Shown one piece after another: positions 15,945 through 25,231 of a stretch of 34,197 nt of DNA. Below the pieces are notes generated by a model. The model did no database searches, was not told the DNA's origin, and saw nothing but the letters and a program-made list of their open reading frames with translations. A program made the translations under genes and the position numbers. The DNA comes from CAZDME01 sp964506785 [NCBI: uncultured bacterium]. GTDB taxonomy: Bacteria; CAZDME01; JAYEMH01. Numbering within the stretch: the stretch's first letter is position 1; each line of letters starts with the position of its first letter. The DNA lies in contig CAZDME010000004.1 of assembly GCA_964506785.1 (NCBI GenBank), positions 5,013-39,209 on the forward strand, in the 5' to 3' direction.

Positions 15945-16775
15945 TTATAAAAGCAGGGAAATAGCTAAATAATACATCACCGGCGCCGCAAAGAATATGC
16001 TGTCAAAACGGTCTAAAATACCGCCATGGCCGGGAATAATGTCGCTGGCGTCTTTTATATGAATGCTTCTCTTAAGCAAACTTTCACTCAGGTCGCCAAA
16101 AATAGCGAATATCCCGATTATAATAGCAGAGGCTGAATAAAAGAGGTAATGGTTCGGCGGTACACGAAAGATTATGACGAAAAGAAAAGCGGCCAGGATA
16201 CTGCCTGACATCCCGGCTATAATCCCCTCCTTGCTTTTGTTTGGGCTAACGCTGGTAACGAGCTTGTGTCTCCCCCAGCGGTTTCCGATAAAATAAGCGC
16301 AGCTATCGCCTATCCAGGTAACCGCAAAAACATAAAAGACAAGGTTATTGCCCCCGGGTAAAGATTTCAAAGCCAAAAGATGTGCAGGCAGCCAGCCGAT
16401 ATAAACAATCCCTAAAAAAGTTGCCGAAACAGACTGCAGCAAAGAGTTATAATCGACTTTTTTAAAAATCTGAGAGACTAAAACCGCCATAAATATTAGC
16501 GTTAAGAGGAAGGCGGGATAAGCTAAACTGCCGCTTCTGAAAAGCAGGGGGAATAAAGCCACGCTTAAATAACCAAGGATTTCGTTGCAGCTGATTCCTT
16601 TGAAGTTCATCATGGAAAAATATTCGCCTAAACCGATTAAGAGGATGGCGGTAATTAAAAGCAGAAACGGCCAATCACAGCTCCAATAAATCCACCAGAT
16701 GAGAATAGGCAAAAAAAGAACTGCGGATAAAATACGATAGCGGAGAGTCAGCGTCTTTTCTTTATAATCCGCCAT
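15945..16775 (-). CDS. cdsA: Phosphatidate cytidylyltransferase
   Basis: CdsA makes CDP-diacylglycerol from phosphatidate and CTP at the inner membrane. The 276-residue protein has many hydrophobic helices. It carries the family's C-terminal signature around GDLSESLLKRSIHIKDASDIIPGHGGILDRFDS (about 228-260) and the upstream WIGDSCAYFIGNRWGRHKL. It overlaps the end of uppS by 14 bases, suggesting coupled translation. The uppS-cdsA-dxr-rseP order is widespread. Confidence 0.96.
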   Translation of the reverse strand: MADYKEKTLTLRYRILSAVLFLPILIWWIYWSCDWPFLLLITAILLIGLGEYFSMMNFKGISCNEILGYLSVALFPLLFRSGSLAYPAFLLTLIFMAVLVSQIFKKVDYNSLLQSVSATFLGIVYIGWLPAHLLALKSLPGGNNLVFYVFAVTWIGDSCAYFIGNRWGRHKLVTSVSPNKSKEGIIAGMSGSILAAFLFVIIFRVPPNHYLFYSASAIIIGIFAIFGDLSESLLKRSIHIKDASDIIPGHGGILDRFDSIFFAAPVMYYLAISLLL

Positions 16776-17505
16776 AGCGTCTACTCCTTGTTTGAAAATC
16801 GATTATTGCTTCAAGGAAATCCCGGCGCGTAAAATCCGGCCAAAGCTTGTCTGAAAAATATAATTCCGTATAGGAAAGCTGCCAGAGAAGAAAATTACTC
16901 AGTCTTTTTTCACCGCTCGTCCTTATTAATAAATCCGGGTCGGGAAGATTTCCCGTCTCCAATAGCCGGCTGAAGCTCTTTTCGTTGACATCCTTCGCTT
17001 CCATTTTTCCCTTCCGGGCCAAGCCGGTAATTTTTTGAACGGCTTTAATAATTTCCGCCCGGCTGCCGTAATTAATCGCCAAAACCAGGATTAAACCGTT
17101 ATTATTGCTGAGTTCTTCTTTGGCCATATTAATTGCCTTCCGGGTAGAAAGAGACAGCTTGGTTATATCGCCGATAATTTTGAACTGGATGTTTTCTCTT
17201 TTCATTTTTTCCAAATCTCGGGAGATATATTTTTCTAAAAGCTTCATTAAGAATTTAATCTCTTTGGGCGGGCGGGACCAATTATCCACGGAAAAGGCAT
17301 AAAAGGTAACTACCGGGATTTTTACTTCAACGGCTGCTTCAATTATCTTTCTTACCGTTTTAATCCCCGCCTGGTGCCCCAGATTACGCGGCAGCCGCCT
17401 TTTTTGCGCCCAGCGTCCATTGCCGTCCATTATTATGGCAATATGACGTGGCAGCCGGGACGAATCGATTTTTTTCAAAAGTTCTTTATTTCCTGCTTCA
17501 GCCAT
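16762..17505 (-). CDS. uppS: Isoprenyl transferase (undecaprenyl diphosphate synthase)
   Basis: This cis-prenyltransferase elongates farnesyl diphosphate to the C55 lipid carrier. The 247-residue protein has HIAIIMDGNGRWAQKRRLPRNLGHQAG (about 21-47) with the catalytic Asp, the FYAFSVDNWSRPPKEI region, and the C-terminal DLLIRTSGEKRLSNFLLWQLSYTELYF. Length is typical. A GGGAAG ribosome site precedes the ATG. It lies 69 bases after frr. Confidence 0.97.
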   Translation of the reverse strand: MAEAGNKELLKKIDSSRLPRHIAIIMDGNGRWAQKRRLPRNLGHQAGIKTVRKIIEAAVEVKIPVVTFYAFSVDNWSRPPKEIKFLMKLLEKYISRDLEKMKRENIQFKIIGDITKLSLSTRKAINMAKEELSNNNGLILVLAINYGSRAEIIKAVQKITGLARKGKMEAKDVNEKSFSRLLETGNLPDPDLLIRTSGEKRLSNFLLWQLSYTELYFSDKLWPDFTRRDFLEAIIDFQTRSRRYGGL

Positions 17506-17528
17506 AACTTCCCGTCCATAAACAAATC

Positions 17529-17547
17529 AAGGGGGAAATTCCCCCTT
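17529..17547. terminator. Short G/C hairpin between frr and uppS
   Basis: AAGGGGG and CCCCCTT are perfect inverted repeats around AAATT. No T-run follows on the minus strand, so it may be a partial terminator, a processing or stability hairpin, or a spacer palindrome. Confidence 0.4.
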
Positions 17548-17574
17548 TACCCGTTTCCAAAATAAATCTGGCGA

Positions 17575-18135
17575 TTACACTTCCATAATTTCTGCTTCTT
17601 TCGCCGAAACCATTGCTTCCAGCTTCTTGATATAATCGCCGGTCATTTCCTGCATTTTCTCCTGAGCTTTAAATCGCTCGTCTTCGGAGATAATCTTCTC
17701 TTTCTCTAATTTTTCCAAATCCATATTAGCCGTCCGGCGGTTATTGCGAATAGAAACCTTGCCTCCTTCGGCAATTCTCTCTACTAATTTCGAGAGTTCT
17801 TTTCTTCTTTCTTCACTTAAAGGCGGGAGCGATAAGCGGATATTTTTGCCGTCGTTATTGGGGTTAAAACCTAAATTCGATTTGAGAATGGCTTTTTCGA
17901 CCTCGCCAAGAATAGTTTTATCCCAGGGTTGGATTAAAATACTGCGGGCATCAGGAATACCGATAGAAGCTACCTGTTTTAAAGGCATGCTTGTCCCGTA
18001 ACACGTCACTAAAATTTCTTCGACCAGAGTACTGGAGGCTCGGTTGGTGCGGACCGCCCTGAATTCCCGGCTCATTGCCTCAATTGTCTGCTGCATCTTT
18101 TTTTCTGTCTGGTTAAAAATTTTCTTTTGTTCCAT
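17575..18135 (-). CDS. frr: Ribosome recycling factor
   Basis: RRF with EF-G splits the post-termination ribosome. The protein has 186 residues from the ATG at 18135, chosen because GAGGAG lies just upstream; a start four codons earlier (18147) would remove the ribosome site spacing. Motifs include the N-terminal helix ending AMSREFRAVRTNRASSTLVEEI, the NPNNDGKNIRLSLPPLSEERRKEL stretch and the NNRRTANMDLEKLEKEK region. It directly follows pyrH. Confidence 0.97.
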   Translation of the reverse strand: MEQKKIFNQTEKKMQQTIEAMSREFRAVRTNRASSTLVEEILVTCYGTSMPLKQVASIGIPDARSILIQPWDKTILGEVEKAILKSNLGFNPNNDGKNIRLSLPPLSEERRKELSKLVERIAEGGKVSIRNNRRTANMDLEKLEKEKIISEDERFKAQEKMQEMTGDYIKKLEAMVSAKEAEIMEV

Positions 18136-18147
18136 TTCACTCCTCAT

Positions 18148-19452
<1,305 letters not shown>

Positions 19453-19453
<1 letters not shown>

Positions 19454-20268
19454 TATTGGCCCTCTTTCGCTGTTTTTCTTTTTCTTCCCTCTTTTTCTTT
19501 CACCTTGACCTTAACCTCTTCTTTGGCCGAATCTGGCTTTTCGCCTGCATCCGCCTCTTTTTCTTTCTTCTTTTTTTCGCCTGAGAGGGCTTCTTTCCCT
19601 TCGAAAACGGCGTCAGCCAGGCGGCTGACTAAAAGCTTAATTGCCCGCAGAGCGTCATCATTTGCCGGAATGCAAAGATCGAGTAACTCAGGATTGCCGT
19701 TGGTATCAACCACGCCAATGGTAAAAACACCTACCTTCCGCGCTTCGGTTAAAGCTGTTTTCTCTTTAACCGGGTCAATAATGAGCACAATATCCGGCCT
19801 CGCATCCATATCCCTCATACCCCAAAAACCTTTTTCCAATTTCATTTTTTCTTTATGGATACGGGCTACTTCTTTCTTGGAAAATCCGGAAAAATCTCCT
19901 TTTTCTTCTTTTTCGATAATATCCCTCAGGCGATGGATACTTTTTTTGATTATTTCGAAATTAGTGAGCGTTCCTCCTAACCAGCGCCTGTTTACATAGT
20001 TGGCGCCGCAGCGCTCTGCTTCTTCGGCAATTATCTCCTGGGCTTGTTTTTTCGTGCCGACAAAAAGGATACTTTTTCTGCTGGCGGCCGCCTCCTTTAG
20101 GTACTGGTAGACCTTTTCGAAATTTACCATTGTCTTCTGTAAATCGATAATATGTATACCCTGCCGGTCACCAAAGATATACTTTTTCATCTTAGGATTC
20201 CATTTCTTTTTCTGATGGCCAAAATGGACTCCGGCTTCCAATAATTCTTTAAGACTAATCTCTGACAT
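19453..20268 (-). CDS. rpsB: Small ribosomal subunit protein uS2
   Basis: uS2 is a late-assembling 30S protein. The ATG at 20268 is chosen because AAGGAG lies 5-7 bases upstream and the family start SLKELLEAGVHFGHQKKKWNPKM follows at once, giving 271 residues. The GDRQGIHIIDLQKT, WLGGTLTNF and the later VDTNGNPELLDLCIPANDDALRAIKLL motifs are present. The last about 45 residues are a lysine/glutamate-rich low-complexity tail. The gene heads the operon behind the promoter at 20302-20330. Confidence 0.97.
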
Positions 20269-20301
20269 ATATTCTCCTTCAAATTGTGGAATTTGGGCTA
20301 T

Positions 20302-20330
20302 ATGGTAGCACATAGCCTGTAATTTAGCAA
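20302..20330 (-). promoter_or_regulatory. Promoter of the rpsB operon
   Basis: On the minus strand TTGCTA (20325-20330) and TACCAT (20302-20307) are 17 bases apart, and TG precedes the -10 box by one base (extended -10). Transcription would start near 20295, giving a short leader for rpsB. No uS2-binding leader structure was recognised. Confidence 0.6.
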
Positions 20331-20339
20331 GCAAAAATT

Positions 20340-20400
20340 CCTTCCCCTACCACTTACTCCCTACAACCTATCACCTACTACCTACCACCTATTCCCATTC
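20340..20400. repeat. CCTACTACC-word spacer between rpsB and xer gene
   Basis: The spacer is made of overlapping CCTACCACTTACTCC, CCTATCACC, TACTACC and TACCACC words. It is simple-sequence DNA without coding potential. Confidence 0.6.
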
Positions 20401-21336
20401 TTATCCCCTGGGATGAGCCCGGTCATAAACCTCCTTAAGCCGCTTGGTTGTCAAATGCGTATAGATTTGTGTCGTCGAAAGACTGACATGCCCCAGAAGC
20501 TCCTGGATGGAACGAAGGTCGGCTCCCCGATTTAATAAATGTGTCGCAAAGGAATGCCGCAGGGTATGGGGGCTGACATTTTTATTCAAAGAAATCTTCT
20601 TTATGTAATGCGTCACAATTCGGCAGACACTGCGGTCGGTTAAGCGTCCCCCGCGGAAGTTCAAGAATAAAATATGGTGGCTCTTTTCTTTTGGCTTGTT
20701 CTCTTGTTCAGACTTTGCGGCAGCCCCGGGCAGCCTTCTCTTATCTAAATACGTCTGCAGGGCAGAAAGGGCTTTTTCGCCGATGGGACAGATTCTTTCC
20801 TTTCGTCTTTTTCCCATTACCTTTACCATACCATTCTGGAAATCAACATCCTCGATATTCAAATGGACTAATTCACTTACCCGGATGCCGGTGCTATAAA
20901 GAGTTTCTAAGATAGCCCGGTCCCTTAAACCCAAAAGCCGGTTAGTATCCGGCGCCTCGATAAACCTGATTAATTCTTCAACCTCTAAAATTTCCGGCAG
21001 CCGGCTCTTAGATCTAAAGGACGGGAATAAAACCGCCGGATTTTTCTTTGCAAATCCGAATCGAGTCAGGTATCTATAAAGCGAGCGCAAAGTAGATATT
21101 TTCCTGGCCAGGGTTTTCGACCCGTATTTATTTTTTTCCAACTCAATCAAAAATCTTCTAAGATGGACATACTCTATCCTGGCTAGATTGAGCTTTCCTT
21201 TATCTAAAAAATTTTCAAACTGAAGCAAATCGCTCCGGTAACCTCTCAAAGTCTGGGGAGAATAAAACCTTTCTTCTTTTAAATAATCGAGGAACTTTTT
21301 TATATAAAGGCGGTTAGTTAAAACTTTATTGGGCAT
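20401..21336 (-). CDS. xerC: Tyrosine recombinase XerC/XerD type
   Basis: This 311-residue site-specific recombinase most likely resolves chromosome dimers at dif. An N-terminal SAM-like core-binding domain (about 10-100) precedes the catalytic domain. The expected residues are visible: R152 (STGIRVSEL), K176 region, H257 and R260 (SPHTLRHSF), H283 (LGHVSLSTTQ) and nucleophile Y292 (QIYTHL). A hydrophilic insert lies near residues 204-220. The start overlaps the end of topA by 11 bases with AAAGGA upstream. XerC against XerD cannot be settled here; single-Xer systems exist. Position after topA is the common one for XerC. Confidence 0.93.
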   Translation of the reverse strand: MPNKVLTNRLYIKKFLDYLKEERFYSPQTLRGYRSDLLQFENFLDKGKLNLARIEYVHLRRFLIELEKNKYGSKTLARKISTLRSLYRYLTRFGFAKKNPAVLFPSFRSKSRLPEILEVEELIRFIEAPDTNRLLGLRDRAILETLYSTGIRVSELVHLNIEDVDFQNGMVKVMGKRRKERICPIGEKALSALQTYLDKRRLPGAAAKSEQENKPKEKSHHILFLNFRGGRLTDRSVCRIVTHYIKKISLNKNVSPHTLRHSFATHLLNRGADLRSIQELLGHVSLSTTQIYTHLTTKRLKEVYDRAHPRG

Positions 21337-23410
21337 TTTCGTCCTTTACCTCTTCCCAGTAGGAACAGTCTTTATTCACGCATTTATAGTAATGCTTATT
21401 CCTGGACCTTTTCTCAACCAAAAAAGGCGCTCCGCATTGGGGACAAATCTTTTTAACCGGCTTTTGCCACGAGGTAAATTTGCATTTGGGATATTCGCTG
21501 CATCCATAAAAAAACCTGCCCCTTTTGCTTTTCCTTTCGACAATTTCTCCCATACAATCACTTTCGGGGCACGGAATGCCTAACGTTAAGGAACGGCTGT
21601 TCTGGCATTTGGGATATCCTGAACAGGCTAAGAATTTGCCGTATTTACCCATTTTGATAACCATTTTCCGCCCGCATTTCTCACAGACCTCATCAGTAAC
21701 CTCTATATGATTGACCTTTTTTACCTTTTTTCTGGCTGTTTCCAAATTTTGCTTAAAAGGGTTATAAAAATCTTTTAAAACCCTTTGCCAGTCAGCTTTG
21801 CCTTCTTCTACCTTGTCCAGTTCATCCTCCAATCTGGCGGTAAATTCGACATCGAGCACTTTGGGGAAATTTTCTACCAACAAATCGTTAATTAAAACGC
21901 CCAACTCAGTTGGATAAAACCGGCCGGAATCCTTACGGACATAATCTCTCTGCTGGATAGTCGAAACTATACTGGCATAAGTGCTGGGACGGCCAATCCC
22001 CTTTTCTTCCAAAATGCGGACTAAGCTTGCTTCCGTATAACGGGGCGCGGGGGTGGTAAAATGCCGGGACGGCTCCAGGGCGCAGAGTTTAAGCCGCTCC
22101 TCAAGGCTTAACGGCGGTAAGGCTGCTTTGCCTTCATTAGTCCTTTCTTCATTCTGAGATAATTTTAAATGCCCGGGAAATTTTACTTCACTTGAAGAGG
22201 CTCGAAAAATATAATTCTTGGCTTTAATATCCACCGAGGTAACCTCGATTATCGCCGGTTTCATTTGCGAAGCGACAAAGCGGTTCCAGATGAGTTTATA
22301 AAGATTATACTGCGGTTGAGTAAGAAACCGTTTAATTTGGCCAGGCTGGTATTCTATTGCCGTCGGCCGGATAGCTTCATGGGCATCCTGGCCCCTTTTC
22401 GATTTATATTGCGGAGAAGATTTCGGCAGGTATTTATCGCCGAATTTATCAGAAATAAATTTTCTGGCTTCCATTTGGGCTTCTTGGGCCACCCTGACCG
22501 AATCGGTACGCATATAGGTAATTAGGCCGATACTGCCTTTCTCTCCTAATTCGATGCCTTCGTAAAGCTGCTGGGCAATAGACATGGTGAATTTAGCCGA
22601 AAATCCTAATCGCGACGCCGCTTCCTGCTGCATCACGCTGGTCGTAAAAGGAGGAGACGGCGACCTCTTTGTTTCCTTCTTTTGAATATCGGAAACGGCA
22701 AAAATCCCTGATTTCAACTCATCAATAATCTTCCTGGCGTCTTTTTCCCTGGGAATATTTATTTTCTTATCGTCACATTTGTCCAACCTGGCTTTAAAGG
22801 GAGAAAAACCTTGTTTCTCGAATTCTCCTTCGATAAGCCAGTATTCCTCAGGTTTAAAATCCTTTATTTCTTCCTCTCGCTCACAGATTAAGCGGACAGC
22901 GACTGACTGAACGCGCCCGGCGCTCAACCCTTTGCTCACTTTAACCCAGAGTAAGGGGCTTAGCTGGTAGCCAACCAGCCGGTCAAGAATCCGGCGGGCT
23001 TGCTGGGCGTTTACCTTATCGTAGTCAATCCGTCCGGGCTTCTCCAAGGCTTTTAAAACCGAACGCTTGGTTATCTCATTAAAAGAGACGCGAAATATTT
23101 GCGGGCAGGATTTCCTTAATTGATTGGAAAGGTGCCAGGCAATCGCCTCGCCTTCCCGGTCAGGATCAGTGGCAACATAGATTTTTTGAATCTTTTTGGA
23201 TTCTTTCTTAAGCTGGTCCAGAACCTTTTTTCGTTTGGGAATAACTACATAACGGGGTTTGAAACCATTTACCGTATCTACGCCTATTTCTTTCAAAGGA
23301 AGGTCAACCAGATGCCCCAGGCAAAAATCGACACTAAAATCTTTAGACAGGAATTTTTTAATTGTCTTCACCTTTGTCGGCGACTCGACAATAATCAAGG
23401 TTTTAGCCAT
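21326..23410 (-). CDS. topA: DNA topoisomerase I
   Basis: Type IA topoisomerase that relaxes negative supercoils. I start it at the ATG at 23410, preceded by AAGGAG; an earlier start six codons upstream lacks this. The 694-residue protein has the Toprim domain (TLIIVESPTKVKTIKKFL, TDPDREGEAIAWHL), the active-site GLITYMRTDS with Tyr at about residue 299, and RPSTYASIV. Three C-terminal four-cysteine zinc fingers begin near CEKCGRKM, CPESDCMGE and CPQCGAPF, each with a CxxxxxC or CSxYPKC second half. It lies between dprA and a Xer recombinase, the usual context. Confidence 0.98.
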   Translation of the reverse strand: MAKTLIIVESPTKVKTIKKFLSKDFSVDFCLGHLVDLPLKEIGVDTVNGFKPRYVVIPKRKKVLDQLKKESKKIQKIYVATDPDREGEAIAWHLSNQLRKSCPQIFRVSFNEITKRSVLKALEKPGRIDYDKVNAQQARRILDRLVGYQLSPLLWVKVSKGLSAGRVQSVAVRLICEREEEIKDFKPEEYWLIEGEFEKQGFSPFKARLDKCDDKKINIPREKDARKIIDELKSGIFAVSDIQKKETKRSPSPPFTTSVMQQEAASRLGFSAKFTMSIAQQLYEGIELGEKGSIGLITYMRTDSVRVAQEAQMEARKFISDKFGDKYLPKSSPQYKSKRGQDAHEAIRPTAIEYQPGQIKRFLTQPQYNLYKLIWNRFVASQMKPAIIEVTSVDIKAKNYIFRASSSEVKFPGHLKLSQNEERTNEGKAALPPLSLEERLKLCALEPSRHFTTPAPRYTEASLVRILEEKGIGRPSTYASIVSTIQQRDYVRKDSGRFYPTELGVLINDLLVENFPKVLDVEFTARLEDELDKVEEGKADWQRVLKDFYNPFKQNLETARKKVKKVNHIEVTDEVCEKCGRKMVIKMGKYGKFLACSGYPKCQNSRSLTLGIPCPESDCMGEIVERKSKRGRFFYGCSEYPKCKFTSWQKPVKKICPQCGAPFLVEKRSRNKHYYKCVNKDCSYWEEVKDENAQ

Positions 23411-23424
23411 AATTCTCCTTTTTA

Positions 23425-24525
23425 TCACGCTTTGACAAATCTCTTCCCGGATAACTGCTTAATTAGTCCTTTTAGCTCTAAACTTACAAGGAGCCCGGCC
23501 GTTTCTCCCGGGTTCACCTGACTGCTTCTGATAATTTCATCAATATGAATCCCTTCACCGGGCTGCCTTTTAATCAAAGAAAACACCTTACCCTCAGCCT
23601 GGGAAATATCCTCTTTCTTTTTGCCTTCCGGCTTTTCGTCTTCAACCGAAATTTCCGGAAATCTGTATTTAAATTCCTCTAAAATATCTTCCACCCCGAC
23701 GACTATTTTTGCTCCTTCTTTAATTAATTGGTGCGTGCCGGCGCTGGTCGGAGAATCAATCTTTCCCGGGATAGCAAATACTTCTCTTCCCTGCTCCAGA
23801 GCAAAGTTAGCCGTAATCAAAGCCCCGCTTTTTGCCGCCGCCTCCACTACCACGACACCTAAAGAAAAACCGCTGATTAAGCGGTTTCTTCTCGGGAAAT
23901 TAGAGGCAAACGGTAAGGTATCATAAGGAAATTCAGATAAAACGAGGCCCTCCTCAGAAATTTCTCCGGCCATCCTTTCGTTTTCCGGAGGATAAATCTT
24001 TCCCAGGCCGCTGCCCAATACGGCAATGGTTCTACCCTTTCCTTTAAGGGCCCCCCGGTGAGCCGCCGTATCGATACCCCGGGCTAAACCGCTGACGATA
24101 GAAATATTTCTCTTTACCAATTCCCCGCTTAGTTTCTCGGCAGTAAGCCGTCCATAAATTGAGGGCCGACGCGACCCAACCACGGCCACGGCAAACTGAT
24201 CGACCGCTTCATATTCGCCTTTGAAATACAAAACCAGGGGTGGGCTGGAAATCTCCCTGAGTATCTTCGGGTATTTCTCGTCTTCATAGGTAACTATTGT
24301 TATTTTTTTTCTTTCGCATTTTTTTATCTCATCTTCAAGATTACCGATTTTAAGCCTGCCGATGGCTTTGATTAAAGAGTTATTTAGGCCGATTTTTGCC
24401 AATTCCCGCCGGCTGGCTTTGAATAATAATTCCGGGGAAGCAAATGATTTAAGAATCTGCTCGTAACTTTTCATCCCGAAGAGAGGGAGCATATTAAGCA
24501 TTATCAGAGCTTCCCTTCGATTCAT
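23425..24525 (-). CDS. dprA: DNA processing protein DprA (Smf)
   Basis: DprA binds incoming single-stranded DNA and loads RecA in transformation. The 366-residue protein has an N-terminal helical SAM-like domain (about 1-75) and a Rossmann-like core with VAVVGSRRPSIYGR, SIVSGLARGIDTAAHRGAL, TIAVLGSGLGKIYPPEN, FPRRNRLISGFSLGVVVVEAAAKSGALITA and GREVFAIPGKIDSPTSAGTHQLIKEGA. A C-terminal winged-helix (about 300-366) follows. It sits just ahead of topA. Together with the prepilin peptidase at 31104-31886 it hints at possible competence, but no comEC or comEA is in the window. Confidence 0.97.
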   Translation of the reverse strand: MNRREALIMLNMLPLFGMKSYEQILKSFASPELLFKASRRELAKIGLNNSLIKAIGRLKIGNLEDEIKKCERKKITIVTYEDEKYPKILREISSPPLVLYFKGEYEAVDQFAVAVVGSRRPSIYGRLTAEKLSGELVKRNISIVSGLARGIDTAAHRGALKGKGRTIAVLGSGLGKIYPPENERMAGEISEEGLVLSEFPYDTLPFASNFPRRNRLISGFSLGVVVVEAAAKSGALITANFALEQGREVFAIPGKIDSPTSAGTHQLIKEGAKIVVGVEDILEEFKYRFPEISVEDEKPEGKKKEDISQAEGKVFSLIKRQPGEGIHIDEIIRSSQVNPGETAGLLVSLELKGLIKQLSGKRFVKA

Positions 24526-24528
24526 AAA

Positions 24529-25113
24529 TTAACCCTTCCTAAATAAACCAAGCTGGGAATCGCCAAACAGTTTATAATTTTTGAGCAGCCTGATTAATTG
24601 CAAGCTATCCGAATCGGCATAATTTTTAGTTGCCTTTATATTCTCGATTAAAAATTCAAGTATCGTCCGAAAATCAATTATATGGTCCACCCCTTTTCTC
24701 TTCAATATATCGACACTTTTATCCTGGGAGGCTTTTGTCGCGGGGAGCTGGGGGATAATAAGGATTTTTCTAAAATCCCCGGTTTTGAAAATTGTTTTCG
24801 CCTGCTTTTGGGCCCGGTCGTAAAGGAATTTTAGAGAACTAAGAGAAGTCGCTAAAACTGAAGGGGAGAATTTTTTCGAATGCCAGGCTTTCACTTCAAC
24901 TAAGGCCCGGGGGATTCCTAAAAGGTTTTCAGTCATGAGAATAAACTTCCGCGGCGGGGAGGAAAAACTTGGGTTCAGATTGACCACGATTAATCCCATC
25001 TCCTCGTTTTTCTGGACATCTTCTTCAGGGATAACACTTTCCCGGTTAATCCTGACTAAAAATTTATTCATTTCAAAATAAGCCCGTATAAGCTCCCCGT
25101 TTATTCTAAGCAT
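24529..25113 (-). CDS. Uncharacterised protein, possibly a PD-(D/E)XK nuclease fold
   Basis: I do not recognise this 194-residue protein. Its N-terminal helix NGELIRAYFEMNKFLVRIN resembles the GE-x-x-A-x-x-Y-L helix that opens many restriction-like nucleases. RALVEVKAWHSKK (about 68-80) could be the E-x-K half of the active site. ILIIPQLP later would be a core strand. The expected Asp before ExK is not clear. It ends 3 bases before dprA, where some bacteria carry the YraN nuclease, but it is longer and not recognisably YraN. The ATG follows GAGGAG with almost no spacing, so the exact start is uncertain. The 118-base spacer behind it contains only a small TCTGA/TCAGA hairpin. Confidence 0.6.
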   Translation of the reverse strand: MLRINGELIRAYFEMNKFLVRINRESVIPEEDVQKNEEMGLIVVNLNPSFSSPPRKFILMTENLLGIPRALVEVKAWHSKKFSPSVLATSLSSLKFLYDRAQKQAKTIFKTGDFRKILIIPQLPATKASQDKSVDILKRKGVDHIIDFRTILEFLIENIKATKNYADSDSLQLIRLLKNYKLFGDSQLGLFRKG

Positions 25114-25231
25114 CTCCTCACCCGAATTTTTTTCTGTTTAACAATCTGTAATGTCTTCACAAACTATCTTTACGCTTTACCGATAAATCTGACAATCAGA
25201 AGGCTTCTCTTTTTACCGTAAACTGAATAGC

